A DNA stretch of 64,000 nt from Acidimangrovimonas sediminis (GTDB lineage: Bacteria; Pseudomonadota; Alphaproteobacteria; Rhodobacterales; Rhodobacteraceae), in NCBI RefSeq assembly GCF_002871005.1, contig NZ_PHSN01000012.1:1-64000 (forward strand). Direction: 5' to 3'. Made by a program: the position numbers and the translations under genes. Below, one piece after another: positions 8,955 to 18,285 of this stretch. The notes beneath the pieces are model-generated. The model saw only the letters and a list, made by a program, of their open reading frames with translations, did no database searches and had not been told where the DNA came from. The stretch's first letter is position 1. Every line of letters begins with the position of its first letter.

Positions 8955-10531
8955 GTGTCATGCAGGTGATCGAAACCGGCCGCGTCGTCGTCATCGGCGC
9001 GGGTCTTGCCGCGCTCTATGCCGCGCTGAAGCTGGCGCCCCGGCCGGTGCTGATCCTGTCGCCCGATCCGCTGGGCAGCGGGGCAAGTTCGGCCTGGGCG
9101 CAGGGCGGCGTGGCCGCGGCGATGGATCCCCACGACAGCGCCGAGGCCCACGCGCGCGACACGATCCGGGCCGGGGCCGGCGCGGTGACCCCGGAGGTCG
9201 CGGCGCTGGTCACCGCCGAGGCGCGGGACCATATCCTTGACCTGACCGGCCTCGGGACGCCCTTCGACCGTGATGATGCCGGCGGCTACGTGCTGTCGCG
9301 CGAGGCGGCGCATTCGACCGCGCGGGTGGTGCGGGTGCGTGGCGATCAGGCGGGTGCGGAAATCATGCGCGCCCTGATCGGCCACATCCGAGAGACACCC
9401 TCGATTCAGGTGCTGGAAGGCGTCATCGCCACGGGCCTGCATGTCGAAGATGGCAAGGTCACGGGGGTCGAGGTGGCGCGCAGCCTCCCCCGGCTCTCGG
9501 CGCCCTGCCTGATCCGGGCGCCGGCCTGCCTGCTGGCGGGGGGCGGCTCGGGCGGGCTGTATGCGCTGACCACCAACCCGCCGCGGATCCGGGGCGAGGC
9601 GATTGGCATGGCGGCGCGTGCCGGGGCCCGGGTCTCGGATGCCGAGTTCGTGCAGTTCCACCCCACCGCCATCGACTGTGGCCTCGACCCGGCGCCGCTT
9701 GCGACCGAGGCGCTTCGGGGCGAGGGCGCGACCCTGGTCGACCGTGACGGCGCGCGGTTCATGCCGGAGGCCCACCCCGACGCGGAGCTGGCGCCGCGCG
9801 ACATCGTCGCCCGCGCGGTCTATGCCCAGACCCAGGCCGGGCGGCGACCCGCGCTCGACACCCGCGGGGTACTCGGGCCCCGGATCCTCGAGGCCTTCCC
9901 GGCCGTGGCGCAGGCCTGCCGCGACGCGGGGCTCGACCCGGTCGCGGGCACGATCCCGGTCGCCGCTGCCGCGCATTACCACATGGGCGGGATCGCGACG
10001 GATGCCGACGCGAAAAGCTCCCTCCCTGGTCTGTGGGTCTGTGGCGAGACCGCCTCGACCGGGCTGCACGGGGCCAACCGCCTTGCCTCGAACGGGCTTC
10101 TGGAGGCGCTGGTCTTCGCCCGGCGCGCCGCGCATGACATTGGCGGCGCCCTTGGCCCGTCGGTGGCCACCGCCACACCCGTCGCGCTGCCCGACATGCC
10201 CGCGAGGGCGGCGCCGGACCCGGCGCTTATCGCGCGTCTGCGGCAGGCAATGACGAATGGCGCCGGGGTGATCCGCGAGGCCGCCGGCCTGCGCCGCACC
10301 CTGCGCGAGATCGCCGAGGTCGAGGCAGGTCAGCCCGACAACCCGCAGCTTCTCAACATGACTGCCACCGCCACCCTGATCGCCGCCTCGGCCCTCCTGC
10401 GAGAGGAAAGCCGCGGCGCCCATTTCCGCGCGGATTTTCCCCGGGCCAAAGGTGACGCCGGGCAGCGTTCGACCCTGACGCTGGCCGGGGCGCTTGCCCT
10501 CCGCGATGCCGTGAGACTGGAACACGCATGA
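8951..10531 (+). CDS. nadB: L-aspartate oxidase NadB
   Basis: NadB oxidises L-aspartate to iminoaspartate with FAD, feeding NadA. The 526-residue protein has the Rossmann motif VVVIGAGLAALYAAL, SSAWAQGGVAAA, and the catalytic-region segments FVQFHPTAI and HYHMGGIATD of the succinate dehydrogenase flavoprotein fold. A GTG at 8951 overlapping the nadA stop is the likely start; an ATG nine bases further on would also leave the FAD motif intact. It overlaps nadC by 4 bp. Confidence 0.95.
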   Translation: MSVMQVIETGRVVVIGAGLAALYAALKLAPRPVLILSPDPLGSGASSAWAQGGVAAAMDPHDSAEAHARDTIRAGAGAVTPEVAALVTAEARDHILDLTGLGTPFDRDDAGGYVLSREAAHSTARVVRVRGDQAGAEIMRALIGHIRETPSIQVLEGVIATGLHVEDGKVTGVEVARSLPRLSAPCLIRAPACLLAGGGSGGLYALTTNPPRIRGEAIGMAARAGARVSDAEFVQFHPTAIDCGLDPAPLATEALRGEGATLVDRDGARFMPEAHPDAELAPRDIVARAVYAQTQAGRRPALDTRGVLGPRILEAFPAVAQACRDAGLDPVAGTIPVAAAAHYHMGGIATDADAKSSLPGLWVCGETASTGLHGANRLASNGLLEALVFARRAAHDIGGALGPSVATATPVALPDMPARAAPDPALIARLRQAMTNGAGVIREAAGLRRTLREIAEVEAGQPDNPQLLNMTATATLIAASALLREESRGAHFRADFPRAKGDAGQRSTLTLAGALALRDAVRLEHA

Positions 10532-11376
10532 CACATACTCCGCTTCCCGACCTGATCCTGGAACCCATGGTCCGCGCCGCACTGATCGAGGATCTGGGCA
10601 CCTATGGCGACATCACGACCCGCACCGTGATCCCCCCCGACAAGCGCTACACCGCCCGTCTTCATGCGCGTGAGCCGGGCGTCGCCTCGGGGATGCAGGT
10701 CGCGGCCATCGCCTTCCGGCTGGTCGACCCCGACCTGAAGGTGACCGCGCATGTCGCCGACGGCGACCCGATCGCGCCCGGCGACCTGATGATGGAGATC
10801 GCGGGCAAGGCCGCCTCCATCCTTTCGGCCGAGCGGGTGGCGCTGAACTTCGCCGGGCGGCTGTGCGGCACCGCCACCCTGACCGCCGCCTTCGTGGCCG
10901 AGACCCGGGGCACTGCGACCCGCATCACCTGCACCCGCAAGACCACCCCCGGCCTGCGCGTGGTCGAGAAGCAGGCGGTGCTGCATGGCGGTGGGTTCAA
11001 CCACCGTTTCTCGTTGTCCGACGCGATCCTGATCAAGGACAACCACATTGCGGCTGCCGGCGGCATCCGCCCGGTGCTGCGCGCGGTCAAGGCCGGCGCC
11101 TCGCACATGATCCGCACCGAGATCGAGGTCGACCGCCTCGACCAGCTGGCCGAAGTGCTTGACGAGGGCGGCGCCGACGTGGTGCTGCTCGACAATATGG
11201 ACACCCCGACCCTTGTCGAGGCCGTCGCGATGACGGCCGGGCGGCTGATCCTCGAGGCTTCGGGCAACATGCGGCTCGACCGCGTGGCCGAGGTGGCCGC
11301 GACCGGGGTCGATTACATCTCGTCCGGCGCGCTGACGCATTCCGCGCGGGCGCTTGATCTTGGCCTCGACTTCTGA
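10528..11376 (+). CDS. nadC: Nicotinate-nucleotide pyrophosphorylase NadC (quinolinate phosphoribosyltransferase)
   Basis: NadC converts quinolinate and PRPP to nicotinate mononucleotide, which is both the NAD precursor and the ribose donor for CobT. The 282-residue protein has the family blocks DLGTYGDITT, CTRKTTPGLR, HGGGFNHRFSLSDAILIKDNH and the closing DYISSGALTHSA. It starts inside the nadB stop codon region (4-bp overlap) and is followed after 18 bp by panB with a good GAAAGGA ribosome-binding site. Confidence 0.97.
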   Translation: MTHTPLPDLILEPMVRAALIEDLGTYGDITTRTVIPPDKRYTARLHAREPGVASGMQVAAIAFRLVDPDLKVTAHVADGDPIAPGDLMMEIAGKAASILSAERVALNFAGRLCGTATLTAAFVAETRGTATRITCTRKTTPGLRVVEKQAVLHGGGFNHRFSLSDAILIKDNHIAAAGGIRPVLRAVKAGASHMIRTEIEVDRLDQLAEVLDEGGADVVLLDNMDTPTLVEAVAMTAGRLILEASGNMRLDRVAEVAATGVDYISSGALTHSARALDLGLDF

Positions 11377-11394
11377 CCCACCGAAAGGACCGAC

Positions 11395-12219
11395 ATGAGC
11401 CGATCCGCACCGCAAAAGGCCCTGACCGCCGCTGACATCCGTGCCCGCAAGGGGGCGACCCCGCTGGTCTGCCTGACCGCCTATACCACCCCGGTCGCCC
11501 GCCTTGCGGATGCGGAATGCGACGTGGTGCTGGTGGGCGACAGCGTGGGCATGGTGCTGCACGGCCTGCCCTCGACCCTGCCGGTGACGATGGAGATGAT
11601 GATCCTGCACGGGCAGGCGGTCGCGCGGGGTCTGGACCGGGCGCTGATGGTCGTCGACATGCCCTTCGCCAGCTACGAGGAAGGCCCGGCCCAGGCGTTT
11701 CGCAATGCCGCGCGGCTGATGGCCGAGACCGGGGCCGGCGCGGTCAAGCTCGAGGGCGGGCGGACCATGGCCGAGACGATCGCCACCCTGGTGCAGCGCG
11801 GCATCCCGGTGATGGCGCATATCGGGCTGACGCCGCAATCGGTCAACGCGCTCGGCGGGTACAGGGTGCAGGGCAAGGGCGCCGATGCCGACCGCATCCG
11901 CGACGATGCCCGCGCGGTGGCAGAGGCCGGGGCCTTCTCCGTCGTGCTGGAAAAGGTGCCTGCCGCGCTGGCCGACCAGATCACCGCCGAGATCGCGATT
12001 CCCACCATCGGGATCGGTGCCTCGGCCGGATGCGACGGCCAGATCCTGGTGATCGACGACATGCTGGGCCTGTTCGACGCCTTCAAGCCGAAATTCGTGA
12101 AACGCTACGCCCATCTCGCGGCCGACGCGGCCGGCGCGATCCGGGCCTACGCGGAGGAGGTGCGCGCGCGTGACTTCCCCGCGCCCGAGCATGTCTTCAC
12201 CGACGAAGGAAAGATCTGA
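11395..12219 (+). CDS. panB: 3-methyl-2-oxobutanoate hydroxymethyltransferase PanB
   Basis: PanB adds a hydroxymethyl group from methylene-tetrahydrofolate to 2-oxoisovalerate to give ketopantoate, the first step of pantothenate synthesis. The 274-residue protein shows [29 protein letters not shown], the Mg site EGG and [19 protein letters not shown], all family hallmarks. Its stop shares one base with the panC start (TGATG), so the pair is translationally coupled. It may be carried on the nad transcript. Confidence 0.97.
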   Translation: MSRSAPQKALTAADIRARKGATPLVCLTAYTTPVARLADAECDVVLVGDSVGMVLHGLPSTLPVTMEMMILHGQAVARGLDRALMVVDMPFASYEEGPAQAFRNAARLMAETGAGAVKLEGGRTMAETIATLVQRGIPVMAHIGLTPQSVNALGGYRVQGKGADADRIRDDARAVAEAGAFSVVLEKVPAALADQITAEIAIPTIGIGASAGCDGQILVIDDMLGLFDAFKPKFVKRYAHLAADAAGAIRAYAEEVRARDFPAPEHVFTDEGKI

Positions 12220-13064
12220 TGGAGATCCTTCGCCGCAAGGCCGATCTGCGCGCCCGGACCCGCGAGTGGCACGCCGCGGGCCAGACCATCGGCGTCGTGC
12301 TGACAATGGGCGCGCTGCACTCGGGTCACCTCAGCCTGGTCGAGGCGGCCCGGGCACGTGCCGACCGGGTAATCGTGACGATCTTCGTGAACCCCCGCCA
12401 GTTCAACAACCCCGAGGATCTGGCGAAGTACCCCCGCACCGAGGACAGCGACGCCGCGAAGCTGGCGCCGCTGGCGATCGACGTGCTCTACGTGCCCGAC
12501 CCGCAAGAGATCTATCCCGAGGGTTTCGCCACGACGGTTTCGGTCGCGGGCGTGAGCAGCGGGCTGTGCGGCGGCACCCGACCCGGGCATTTCGACGGCA
12601 TGGCGACCGTGGTGACCAAGCTGCTGCTTCAGACCGATGCCGATTTCAGCTTTTTCGGCGAAAAGGATTATCAGCAGCTTCAGGTCGTGCGGCGCCTCGT
12701 GGCCGATCTCGACCTGAAGACGGAGATCGTGGGTTGCCCCACGGTGCGCGAAGAGGACGGGCTTGCCATGTCCTCGCGCAATCTCCGGCTCGAGAGCGAC
12801 GCGCGCAGGGCTGCGCCGGTGATCGGGCGGGTGCTGGGCGATGCGGCGCGTGCGATTTCCGGCGGCGGCGATGTCGCCGCGACGCTGGAGGCCGCGCAGG
12901 CCACCCTGCGCGCGGCGGGCTTCGATACGATCGACTATCTCGAATTGCGCGGCGACCCGGATCTTGCGCCGATGCAGGTGGCCGACCGGCCCGCCCGGCT
13001 GTTCCTGGCCGCCTGGCTGAACGGCGTGCGGCTGATCGACAACCTTCCCGTGACGCCGGTCTAA
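12219..13064 (+). CDS. panC: Pantothenate synthetase PanC
   Basis: PanC joins pantoate and beta-alanine through a pantoyl adenylate. The 281-residue protein carries the nucleotidyl-transferase motif [12 protein letters not shown] (HxGH type) near residue 28, [22 protein letters not shown] and the KMS-type loop region MSSRN near residue 183. It ends the plus-strand run of cofactor genes; 120 bp of convergent spacer separate it from the RidA-family gene on the other strand. That spacer contains GC-rich inverted repeats but no T-run. Confidence 0.97.
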   Translation: MEILRRKADLRARTREWHAAGQTIGVVLTMGALHSGHLSLVEAARARADRVIVTIFVNPRQFNNPEDLAKYPRTEDSDAAKLAPLAIDVLYVPDPQEIYPEGFATTVSVAGVSSGLCGGTRPGHFDGMATVVTKLLLQTDADFSFFGEKDYQQLQVVRRLVADLDLKTEIVGCPTVREEDGLAMSSRNLRLESDARRAAPVIGRVLGDAARAISGGGDVAATLEAAQATLRAAGFDTIDYLELRGDPDLAPMQVADRPARLFLAAWLNGVRLIDNLPVTPV

Positions 13065-13184
13065 GGACTGAGGGCTGATACCCGCCCTGTCGACCCTGGG
13101 GCGCGGCACCCGGATCCCGCGCGGGCATACCGCAAGGAAATCCGCCCCGGCCGGGACGGCTTGCGGCAGCGCGGCGCCGGCCTC

Positions 13185-13640
13185 CTAGTCGGGAACGATC
13201 GCGGTCGCCTCGATCTCCACCAGTGCCTCGGGTTCGACGAGGGCCGCGACCTGCACCAGCGCCATCGCGGGGTAGTTCCGGCCCAGGACCGCGCGGTAGA
13301 CCGGGGCCAGTTCCTTGAGCGCGGCGCGGTAGGTCCCGATGTCGCGCACGTACCAGGTCAGCCGGGCCAGGTGTTCGGGCCCGGCGCCGCCTGCGGCCAG
13401 CACCGCCACGATGTTGCGCAGCGTCTGCTCCACCTGCGGCACGAAGCCCTTCGCCAGAACCTCCTCCGCGTCCCAGCCGATCAGACCGCCGGTCATCACG
13501 ATGCGGCCCCGCCCGGACATTCCGTTGGCATAGCCGCGCGGCTTCTTCCAGCCCTCGGGCTGCAGCACCTGCAGGGTTGCGTCCGCGTCTTCAGGGGCGT
13601 TGTCCCCGGTTTCGGTGCCCGTCGATCCAAAGGCGCTCAC
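13185..13640 (-). CDS. RidA/YjgF-family protein lacking the imine-deaminase arginine
   Basis: A 151-residue member of the RidA/YjgF/UK114 superfamily, with SGRGRIVMTGG, QVEQTLRNIVAVLAAGG and VEIEATAIV in normal order. In RidA proper the arginine that binds the carboxylate lies in the VARLP segment; here the corresponding stretch is VAALV, with Ala-133, so 2-iminobutanoate-type deaminase activity is not expected. It is the last gene of the SDR-MarR-hydratase-dehydrogenase unit. An amino-oxo or enamine CoA intermediate of 2-aminobenzoyl-CoA breakdown is a plausible substrate, but that is inference from context. Confidence 0.85.
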   Translation of the reverse strand: MSAFGSTGTETGDNAPEDADATLQVLQPEGWKKPRGYANGMSGRGRIVMTGGLIGWDAEEVLAKGFVPQVEQTLRNIVAVLAAGGAGPEHLARLTWYVRDIGTYRAALKELAPVYRAVLGRNYPAMALVQVAALVEPEALVEIEATAIVPD

Positions 13641-13691
13641 GCAGTCGTCTCCTGTCCTGTCACGTTCACTTCCTGTCTGCCTGCCGCGTGG

Positions 13692-14858
13692 TCACGCGGT
13701 GGCCTTCTCCGCCTCGGCCAGCAACTGGCGGGCGATGATCAGCTTCTGCACCTCGGTCGCGCCCTCGTAGATCCTGAGCGCCCGGATGTCGCGGTAAAGC
13801 GTCTCGGGGACCGACCCCGCGCGCACGCCCTCGCCGCCGTGCAGCTGCACCGCCTGGTCGATCACCTTCTGCGCCGCCTCGGTCGCGACCATCTTGGCCA
13901 TCGCCGCCTCGCGCGTGATGCGCGGGGCGCCGGCATCGCGGGTCCAGGCGGCGCGATAGATCATCAGCGCCGATGTGTCGATCCCCGTGGCCATCTCGGC
14001 CAGCGCGGTCTGGGTCAGCTGCATGTCCGCAAGCGGCGCGCCGAACAGCCGGCGGGTGCGGGTGCGATCCAGCGTCACGTCAAGCGCGCGCCGCGCGAAC
14101 CCCAGCGCCGCCGCCCCAACGGTGGTGCGGAAGACGTCGAGCGTGGCCATCGCGATCTTGAACCCCTCGCCGCCCTTGCCCAGCCGGGCCGAGGCGGGGA
14201 TGCGGACGTCGTCAAAGCGCAGCCGGGCCAGCGGGTGCGGCGCGACCGTCTCCAGCTTTTCCGCCACGGTCAGCCCCGGGGTGTCTGCCGGCACGCAATA
14301 GGCCGAAAGGCCGCGCGCGCCCGGCGCCTCGCCGCTGCGGGCGAAGACGACGTAATGACCGGCAATGGTGCCGTTCGAGATCCAGGTCTTCTCGCCGTTC
14401 AGCGCAATCTCGTCGTTGCCCGCGGGCGTCGCCGTCATCGCCAGTTGCGCGACGTCCGACCCGGCCTCGGGCTCGGTCAGGGCGAAGGCGGCGATCGTCG
14501 TGCCCGCACGCACGCCGGGCAGCACCGCGTCGCGCTGCTCGGGTGTGCCGGCAAGGGTGATCGCGCCGGTCCCCAACCCCTGCATGGCAAAGGCGAAATC
14601 GGCCAGCGCGTCGACCCGGCCGAAGGTCTCGCGCAGAAGACACAGGGTGCGCACGTCGAACCGACCGTCTTCTGGTGCGGAATGGACGAACCACCCGGCC
14701 TCGCCCATCGCGGCGACAAGGCGGTGACAGGAGCCGTCGGCATCGTGGTGATCGACGAGGCCGGGCACGTTCGCCTGCGCCCAGGCCTCGGCCCGCGCGG
14801 CAAGCTCGCGGTGGCGGTCCTCGAAGAACGGCCAGTCGAGAAAGCTGCGGTCGGCCAT
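13692..14858 (-). CDS. Acyl-CoA dehydrogenase
   Basis: An FAD acyl-CoA dehydrogenase of normal length (388 residues). It shows [30 protein letters not shown] near residue 336 and the catalytic glutamate in IYEGATE near residue 370. It lies one base downstream of the enoyl-CoA hydratase gene on the same strand, so the two should act on successive intermediates. In this island it probably oxidises an alicyclic or chain acyl-CoA arising after dearomatisation of 2-aminobenzoyl-CoA. The exact substrate cannot be read from the sequence. Confidence 0.92.
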   Translation of the reverse strand: MADRSFLDWPFFEDRHRELAARAEAWAQANVPGLVDHHDADGSCHRLVAAMGEAGWFVHSAPEDGRFDVRTLCLLRETFGRVDALADFAFAMQGLGTGAITLAGTPEQRDAVLPGVRAGTTIAAFALTEPEAGSDVAQLAMTATPAGNDEIALNGEKTWISNGTIAGHYVVFARSGEAPGARGLSAYCVPADTPGLTVAEKLETVAPHPLARLRFDDVRIPASARLGKGGEGFKIAMATLDVFRTTVGAAALGFARRALDVTLDRTRTRRLFGAPLADMQLTQTALAEMATGIDTSALMIYRAAWTRDAGAPRITREAAMAKMVATEAAQKVIDQAVQLHGGEGVRAGSVPETLYRDIRALRIYEGATEVQKLIIARQLLAEAEKATA

Positions 14859-14859
14859 C

Positions 14860-15693
14860 TCAATTGCCTTCGAAGACGGGCTGGGACTTGGCGGCGAAAG
14901 CCTCGAACGCGCGGCGGAAATCGGCGGTCTTCATGCAGAGCGCCTGTGCGATCGCCTCGGCGTCGATCGCGGCGTCGACGCCCATGGCCCATTCCATCTG
15001 CAGCATCCGCTTGGTGATGCCGTTGGCGTAGGTCGGGCCCCGGGTGATCGCCGCCGCCGTCTCCTGCGCCGCCTCCAGCGCCGCGCCCGCGCCGGTCACG
15101 CGGTTGAAGAAGCCCCAGCGCTCGCCCTCTTCCGCGCCCATGAAGCGGCCGGTGTAAAGAAGGTCCGACGCCCGCCCCTGCCCGATGATCCGGGGCAGCA
15201 TCGCACAGGCGCCCATGTCGCAGCCGGCAAGGCCCACCCGGTTGAAGAGAAAGGCGACCTTCGCCCCCTCCCCCGCGATGCGGATGTCCGAGGCCATCGC
15301 CATGATCGCGCCGGCGCCGGCGCAGATCCCCTCGACCGCGGCGACGATCGGCTGCGGGCAGGCGCGCATCTCCTTGACCAGATCGCCGGTCATGGTGGTG
15401 AAGGCGTGCAGCTCGGGCACCGACATCGTGGTCAGCGGTTCGATGATCTCGAACACGTCGCCGCCCGAAGAGAAGTTGCCCCCCGCCCCGGTCAGCACGA
15501 CCGCGGTCACCGCATCGTCGTAGCGCAGCGCGCGGAACGTATCGCGCAGCTCGGCATAGCTGTCGAAGGTCAGCGGGTTCTTGCGGTCCGGGCGGTTGAG
15601 CGTGATCGTCGCGATCCCGTCCGCGACCGAGAGCAGGAAATGCTCGGGCCGGGCCTCGGACAACGGCGCCTGCATGGCGGTCTGATGTGTCAT
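14860..15693 (-). CDS. Enoyl-CoA hydratase/isomerase family protein
   Basis: A crotonase-fold protein of 277 residues. The oxyanion-hole segments are GNFSSGGD near residue 83 and [16 protein letters not shown] near residue 130. The ATG at 15693 has an excellent ribosome-binding site (GAGGAGGAAA), which sets the start against a longer open frame. The gene follows marR by a few bases and precedes the acyl-CoA dehydrogenase. Similar hydratases accompany 2-aminobenzoyl-CoA monooxygenase/reductase genes, so a role in ring hydration or beta-oxidation of that pathway is likely but unproven. Confidence 0.9.
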   Translation of the reverse strand: MTHQTAMQAPLSEARPEHFLLSVADGIATITLNRPDRKNPLTFDSYAELRDTFRALRYDDAVTAVVLTGAGGNFSSGGDVFEIIEPLTTMSVPELHAFTTMTGDLVKEMRACPQPIVAAVEGICAGAGAIMAMASDIRIAGEGAKVAFLFNRVGLAGCDMGACAMLPRIIGQGRASDLLYTGRFMGAEEGERWGFFNRVTGAGAALEAAQETAAAITRGPTYANGITKRMLQMEWAMGVDAAIDAEAIAQALCMKTADFRRAFEAFAAKSQPVFEGN

Positions 15694-16247
15694 GTGCGTT
15701 TCCTCCTCGACGCCTTGCGGCCCTGCGCCGGCTGGTCGCTCAGCGCCCCCCGGACCGAGGCCTTGAGCCCCCCGAGCCGGGACCAGAGCCGTTCCTGATC
15801 GCGCTCGCTGACGCTGGACATGAAATCCGAGATCCACTCGGCATGGGCCTCGGCCATCTCGGCGAAGACGGCGCGGCCATGGGGGGTCATGCTCACGCGG
15901 GTCGCGCGGCGGTCGGTCTCGGAGACCTGACGCTCGATCAGCCCCTCCTGCACCAGACGCTCCACCAGCCCGGTGACGTTGCCGTTCGACACCATCATGC
16001 GTTGCGATAGCTCGCCCAGCAGCACGCCCTCCTCGGTACGGTAGAGCTGCGCCATCATGTCGAAGCGCGGCAGGGTCGTGTCGAACTGCTCGCGCAGGCG
16101 CTTGCGGATCTCGGTCTCGATCAGCGTGGTGCATGTAAGCATCCTGAGCCACAGGCGCAGTTCGCTGCGGTGATCGTCGGGATTCTCGGCCAGCCCGTAT
16201 TCGGCGTCCAGGTGGACGGCCTCGGGCGTCCCGTTCGAGTCGCTCAT
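15690..16247 (-). CDS. MarR-family transcriptional regulator, candidate master regulator of the island
   Basis: A 185-residue winged-helix MarR protein; the recognition region [21 protein letters not shown] is followed by the wing with [13 protein letters not shown]. The ATG at 16247 has a GGGGGGAGAG leader, and the SDR stop overlaps it (ATGA), so it is co-expressed with the SDR and hydratase. Proteins of this type usually repress catabolic operons and are released by a pathway acid or its CoA thioester. Four copies of a TTTAAGCTTAAA-like palindrome lie at promoters of this island, including its own, which makes it the best candidate ligand for those sites. Confidence 0.9.
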   Translation of the reverse strand: MSDSNGTPEAVHLDAEYGLAENPDDHRSELRLWLRMLTCTTLIETEIRKRLREQFDTTLPRFDMMAQLYRTEEGVLLGELSQRMMVSNGNVTGLVERLVQEGLIERQVSETDRRATRVSMTPHGRAVFAEMAEAHAEWISDFMSSVSERDQERLWSRLGGLKASVRGALSDQPAQGRKASRRKRT

Positions 16248-17008
16248 ATCTCTCCCCCCGCTACGGCGATGCACTGCCCGGTGATGGCAGATGCCTCGGC
16301 CTCCGCCAACCATATCACGGCATTCGCCACCTCGGATGGGGCGATCAGCCGCCCCATCGGATTGGTCCGGGTGAAGGTTTCCATGAGGTCCGCCCGGCTC
16401 TTGCCGGTGCGGGCCTCCAGCTTGTCGACCGATTGCGCGATCAGGTCGGTGTCACTGTAGCCCGGGCAGACGGCGTTGACGGTGACGCCGCTGCCCGCCA
16501 CCTCCTGCGCGATGGCGCGGGTAAGGCCGACGGCGGCATGCTTGGCCGCACAATAGGCCGAGACGTAGCCATATCCCTTGAGCCCCGCGGTCGAGGCCAC
16601 GGTGACGATCCGCCCGAAGCCCTGCGCCACCATCGCCGGCAACACCGCCTGCGTCGCGATCAGCACATGGTCGACGTTCAGCGCCATCATCCGGTGCAGC
16701 TGGTCGAGGCCGGAACGCGCGACCGGCGCCGTCTCGGCCGCGCCCGCATTGTTCACCAGCACGTCAATGGTTCCGCGTGCCGCGGAGGCCGACGCCAGTG
16801 CCGTCTGCAGCGCCGCGGCGTCGGTCACGTCGGCCTGCACCCAGCCCGCCGCGCCGATCTCCTTCGCCGTCTTCTCGGCCGAGTCGGCAGAGCGCCCCAG
16901 CACCGTCACCCGGTCGCCCGCGGCGGCGAAACGGCGGGCGATCTCATGACCCAGGCCGCGGGTCGCTCCGGTGACCAGTACGTGGCGAATCTGCCTGTCT
17001 TGGGGCAA
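16244..17008 (-). CDS. SDR-family oxidoreductase
   Basis: A classical short-chain dehydrogenase/reductase. It has the cofactor motif [22 protein letters not shown] and the catalytic YCAAK. The start is uncertain: a TTG at 17008 gives 254 residues, places the cofactor loop about ten residues from the N-terminus and has AGGG nine bases upstream; ATGs further up would precede a stretch with no resemblance to the family and overlap the putative operator. It is the first gene of the unit leading to marR. The reaction is unknown; oxidation of a 3-hydroxyacyl-CoA or hydroxy-cyclohexene-carboxyl-CoA fits the context. Confidence 0.85.
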   Translation of the reverse strand: MPQDRQIRHVLVTGATRGLGHEIARRFAAAGDRVTVLGRSADSAEKTAKEIGAAGWVQADVTDAAALQTALASASAARGTIDVLVNNAGAAETAPVARSGLDQLHRMMALNVDHVLIATQAVLPAMVAQGFGRIVTVASTAGLKGYGYVSAYCAAKHAAVGLTRAIAQEVAGSGVTVNAVCPGYSDTDLIAQSVDKLEARTGKSRADLMETFTRTNPMGRLIAPSEVANAVIWLAEAEASAITGQCIAVAGGEI

Positions 17009-17041
17009 GGGGACGATCCCTGAATCCAGTTGCGCAATTAG

Positions 17042-17079
17042 TTTAGGCTTAAATAAATATCGCCTCGCACGCAATATAA
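17042..17079 (-). promoter_or_regulatory. MarR-type operator A and promoter of the SDR-marR operon
   Basis: The 12-bp imperfect palindrome TTTAGGCTTAAA occupies 17042-17053. On the minus strand it overlaps a likely -10 (TTAAGC) placed 16-17 nt after TTGCGT. The geometry matches sites C and D. It would make marR autoregulated. Confidence 0.6.
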
Positions 17080-17145
17080 AAGACAGGGCCGGGGCCGCGA
17101 CGCCGGGCGCGCTGGGGCGCATATGAAAATTCCCGAACTCCGGGG

Positions 17146-17174
17146 TTGATAATTTTAAGTTTAAAGAATTTACT
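17146..17174 (+). promoter_or_regulatory. MarR-type operator B and promoter of the Rieske oxygenase operon
   Basis: TTTAAGTTTAAA at 17154-17165 lies in the spacer between TTGATA (17146-17151) and TTTACT (17169-17174), 17 nt apart. The motif differs by one base from the perfect palindrome TTTAAGCTTAAA. The first gene, at 17203, follows with an AGGGAGAAG ribosome-binding site. Confidence 0.6.
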
Positions 17175-17202
17175 CGGATCAAAACAGGGAGAAGCCGGCA
17201 CC

Positions 17203-18285
17203 ATGAAAATAGCTGTTCTGGGTGGGGGCAACGGATCGCATGCCGCGGTCGCGGACTTTTCCGAAGCCGGGCACGAGGTGCGGTTCTGGCGCCGGGACCG
17301 GGCCGCCTTCGGCCCGGTGTCGGACAGTCGCAGCCTGACGCTGGTCGATTCGTCGGGGCGGCGCGAGGTGAAGATCGCGCTGGTCACCGATGACCTCGGC
17401 GCGGCGCTTGACGGGGCCGAGCTGATCGTCGCGCCCACGCCCGCCTTCGCCCAGGCCGACCTTGCCGCGCGGCTGGCGCCGCATCTGGCCGATGGCCAGG
17501 TGATCTACCTGCCGCCGGGCACCTTCGGGTCGGTCCTGATGATGCAGGTGCTGCGCGCCGAGGGCTGCACCGCCGACGTCAGCATCGCCGAGACCGGCAC
17601 CCTGCCCTGGCTCACCCGCCTGCACGGGCCCGGCACCGTCGCCATCACCACCCGCGCCACGCGCCTGCCGACCGGTGTCTTCCCCGCCCGCAACACCGAC
17701 CATGCGCTGGCGGTGATCTCCGAGGCCTTCCCCGGCGCGATCGAGAAGGTGGAGGATGCGCTTTCGGCCGCGCTGATGAACGCGGGGCCGATCATCCACC
17801 CGCCGCTGATTGTCATGAACGCCGGGCCGATCCAGCATTTCGACCGCTGGGACATCCATAACGAGGGCACGCAGCCGACCATCCGCCGCGTCCATGACGC
17901 GCTCGACGGCGAGCGGATCGCGCTGCGCGAGGCGCTGGGGTATGCCGCGCCGCATTTCCCGCTGGCCGACCATTACACCACCTCCAACTGGATGTACGGC
18001 AACCTCGCGCATGACAAGCTGGTGGATTCCGGCGACTGGCACGAGCATCTCGACCTCGAGACCCACCGCTACATGCTCGAGGACGTGTGCCTTGGCCTCG
18101 CCTTCCTCGTGTCGGTCGCGGAGTGGGCCAAGGTACCCGCGCCGGTCGCCGCGGGGCTGCTGGCGGTCGCGGGCGCGGCGGTCGGTCGCGACTTCCGCAC
18201 CGAGGGGCGGACACTCGGCGGTCTCGGCCTCGGCGGTCTCGACCGGGGCGCGATGTCGGCGCTGCTGTCAGAGGGCCTGACATGA
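17203..18285 (+). CDS. NAD/NADP octopine/nopaline dehydrogenase-family protein
   Basis: A 360-residue protein with an N-terminal Rossmann domain (IAVLGGGNGSHAAVADF, residues 2-18) and a C-terminal helical domain with the NAGPIIHPPLIVMNAGPIQ and NEG segments of the octopine/nopaline dehydrogenase family. The ATG at 17203 has a good ribosome-binding site; an upstream in-frame start would run through the operator. It opens the oxygenase operon and overlaps the hydroxyacyl-CoA dehydrogenase gene by 4 bp. Family members form or split imine-linked amino acid-keto acid conjugates. Here it might act on an amino-acid conjugate of the aromatic acid, or on an amino-dicarboxylate late in the pathway; both are guesses. 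Confidence 0.85.
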   Translation: MKIAVLGGGNGSHAAVADFSEAGHEVRFWRRDRAAFGPVSDSRSLTLVDSSGRREVKIALVTDDLGAALDGAELIVAPTPAFAQADLAARLAPHLADGQVIYLPPGTFGSVLMMQVLRAEGCTADVSIAETGTLPWLTRLHGPGTVAITTRATRLPTGVFPARNTDHALAVISEAFPGAIEKVEDALSAALMNAGPIIHPPLIVMNAGPIQHFDRWDIHNEGTQPTIRRVHDALDGERIALREALGYAAPHFPLADHYTTSNWMYGNLAHDKLVDSGDWHEHLDLETHRYMLEDVCLGLAFLVSVAEWAKVPAPVAAGLLAVAGAAVGRDFRTEGRTLGGLGLGGLDRGAMSALLSEGLT

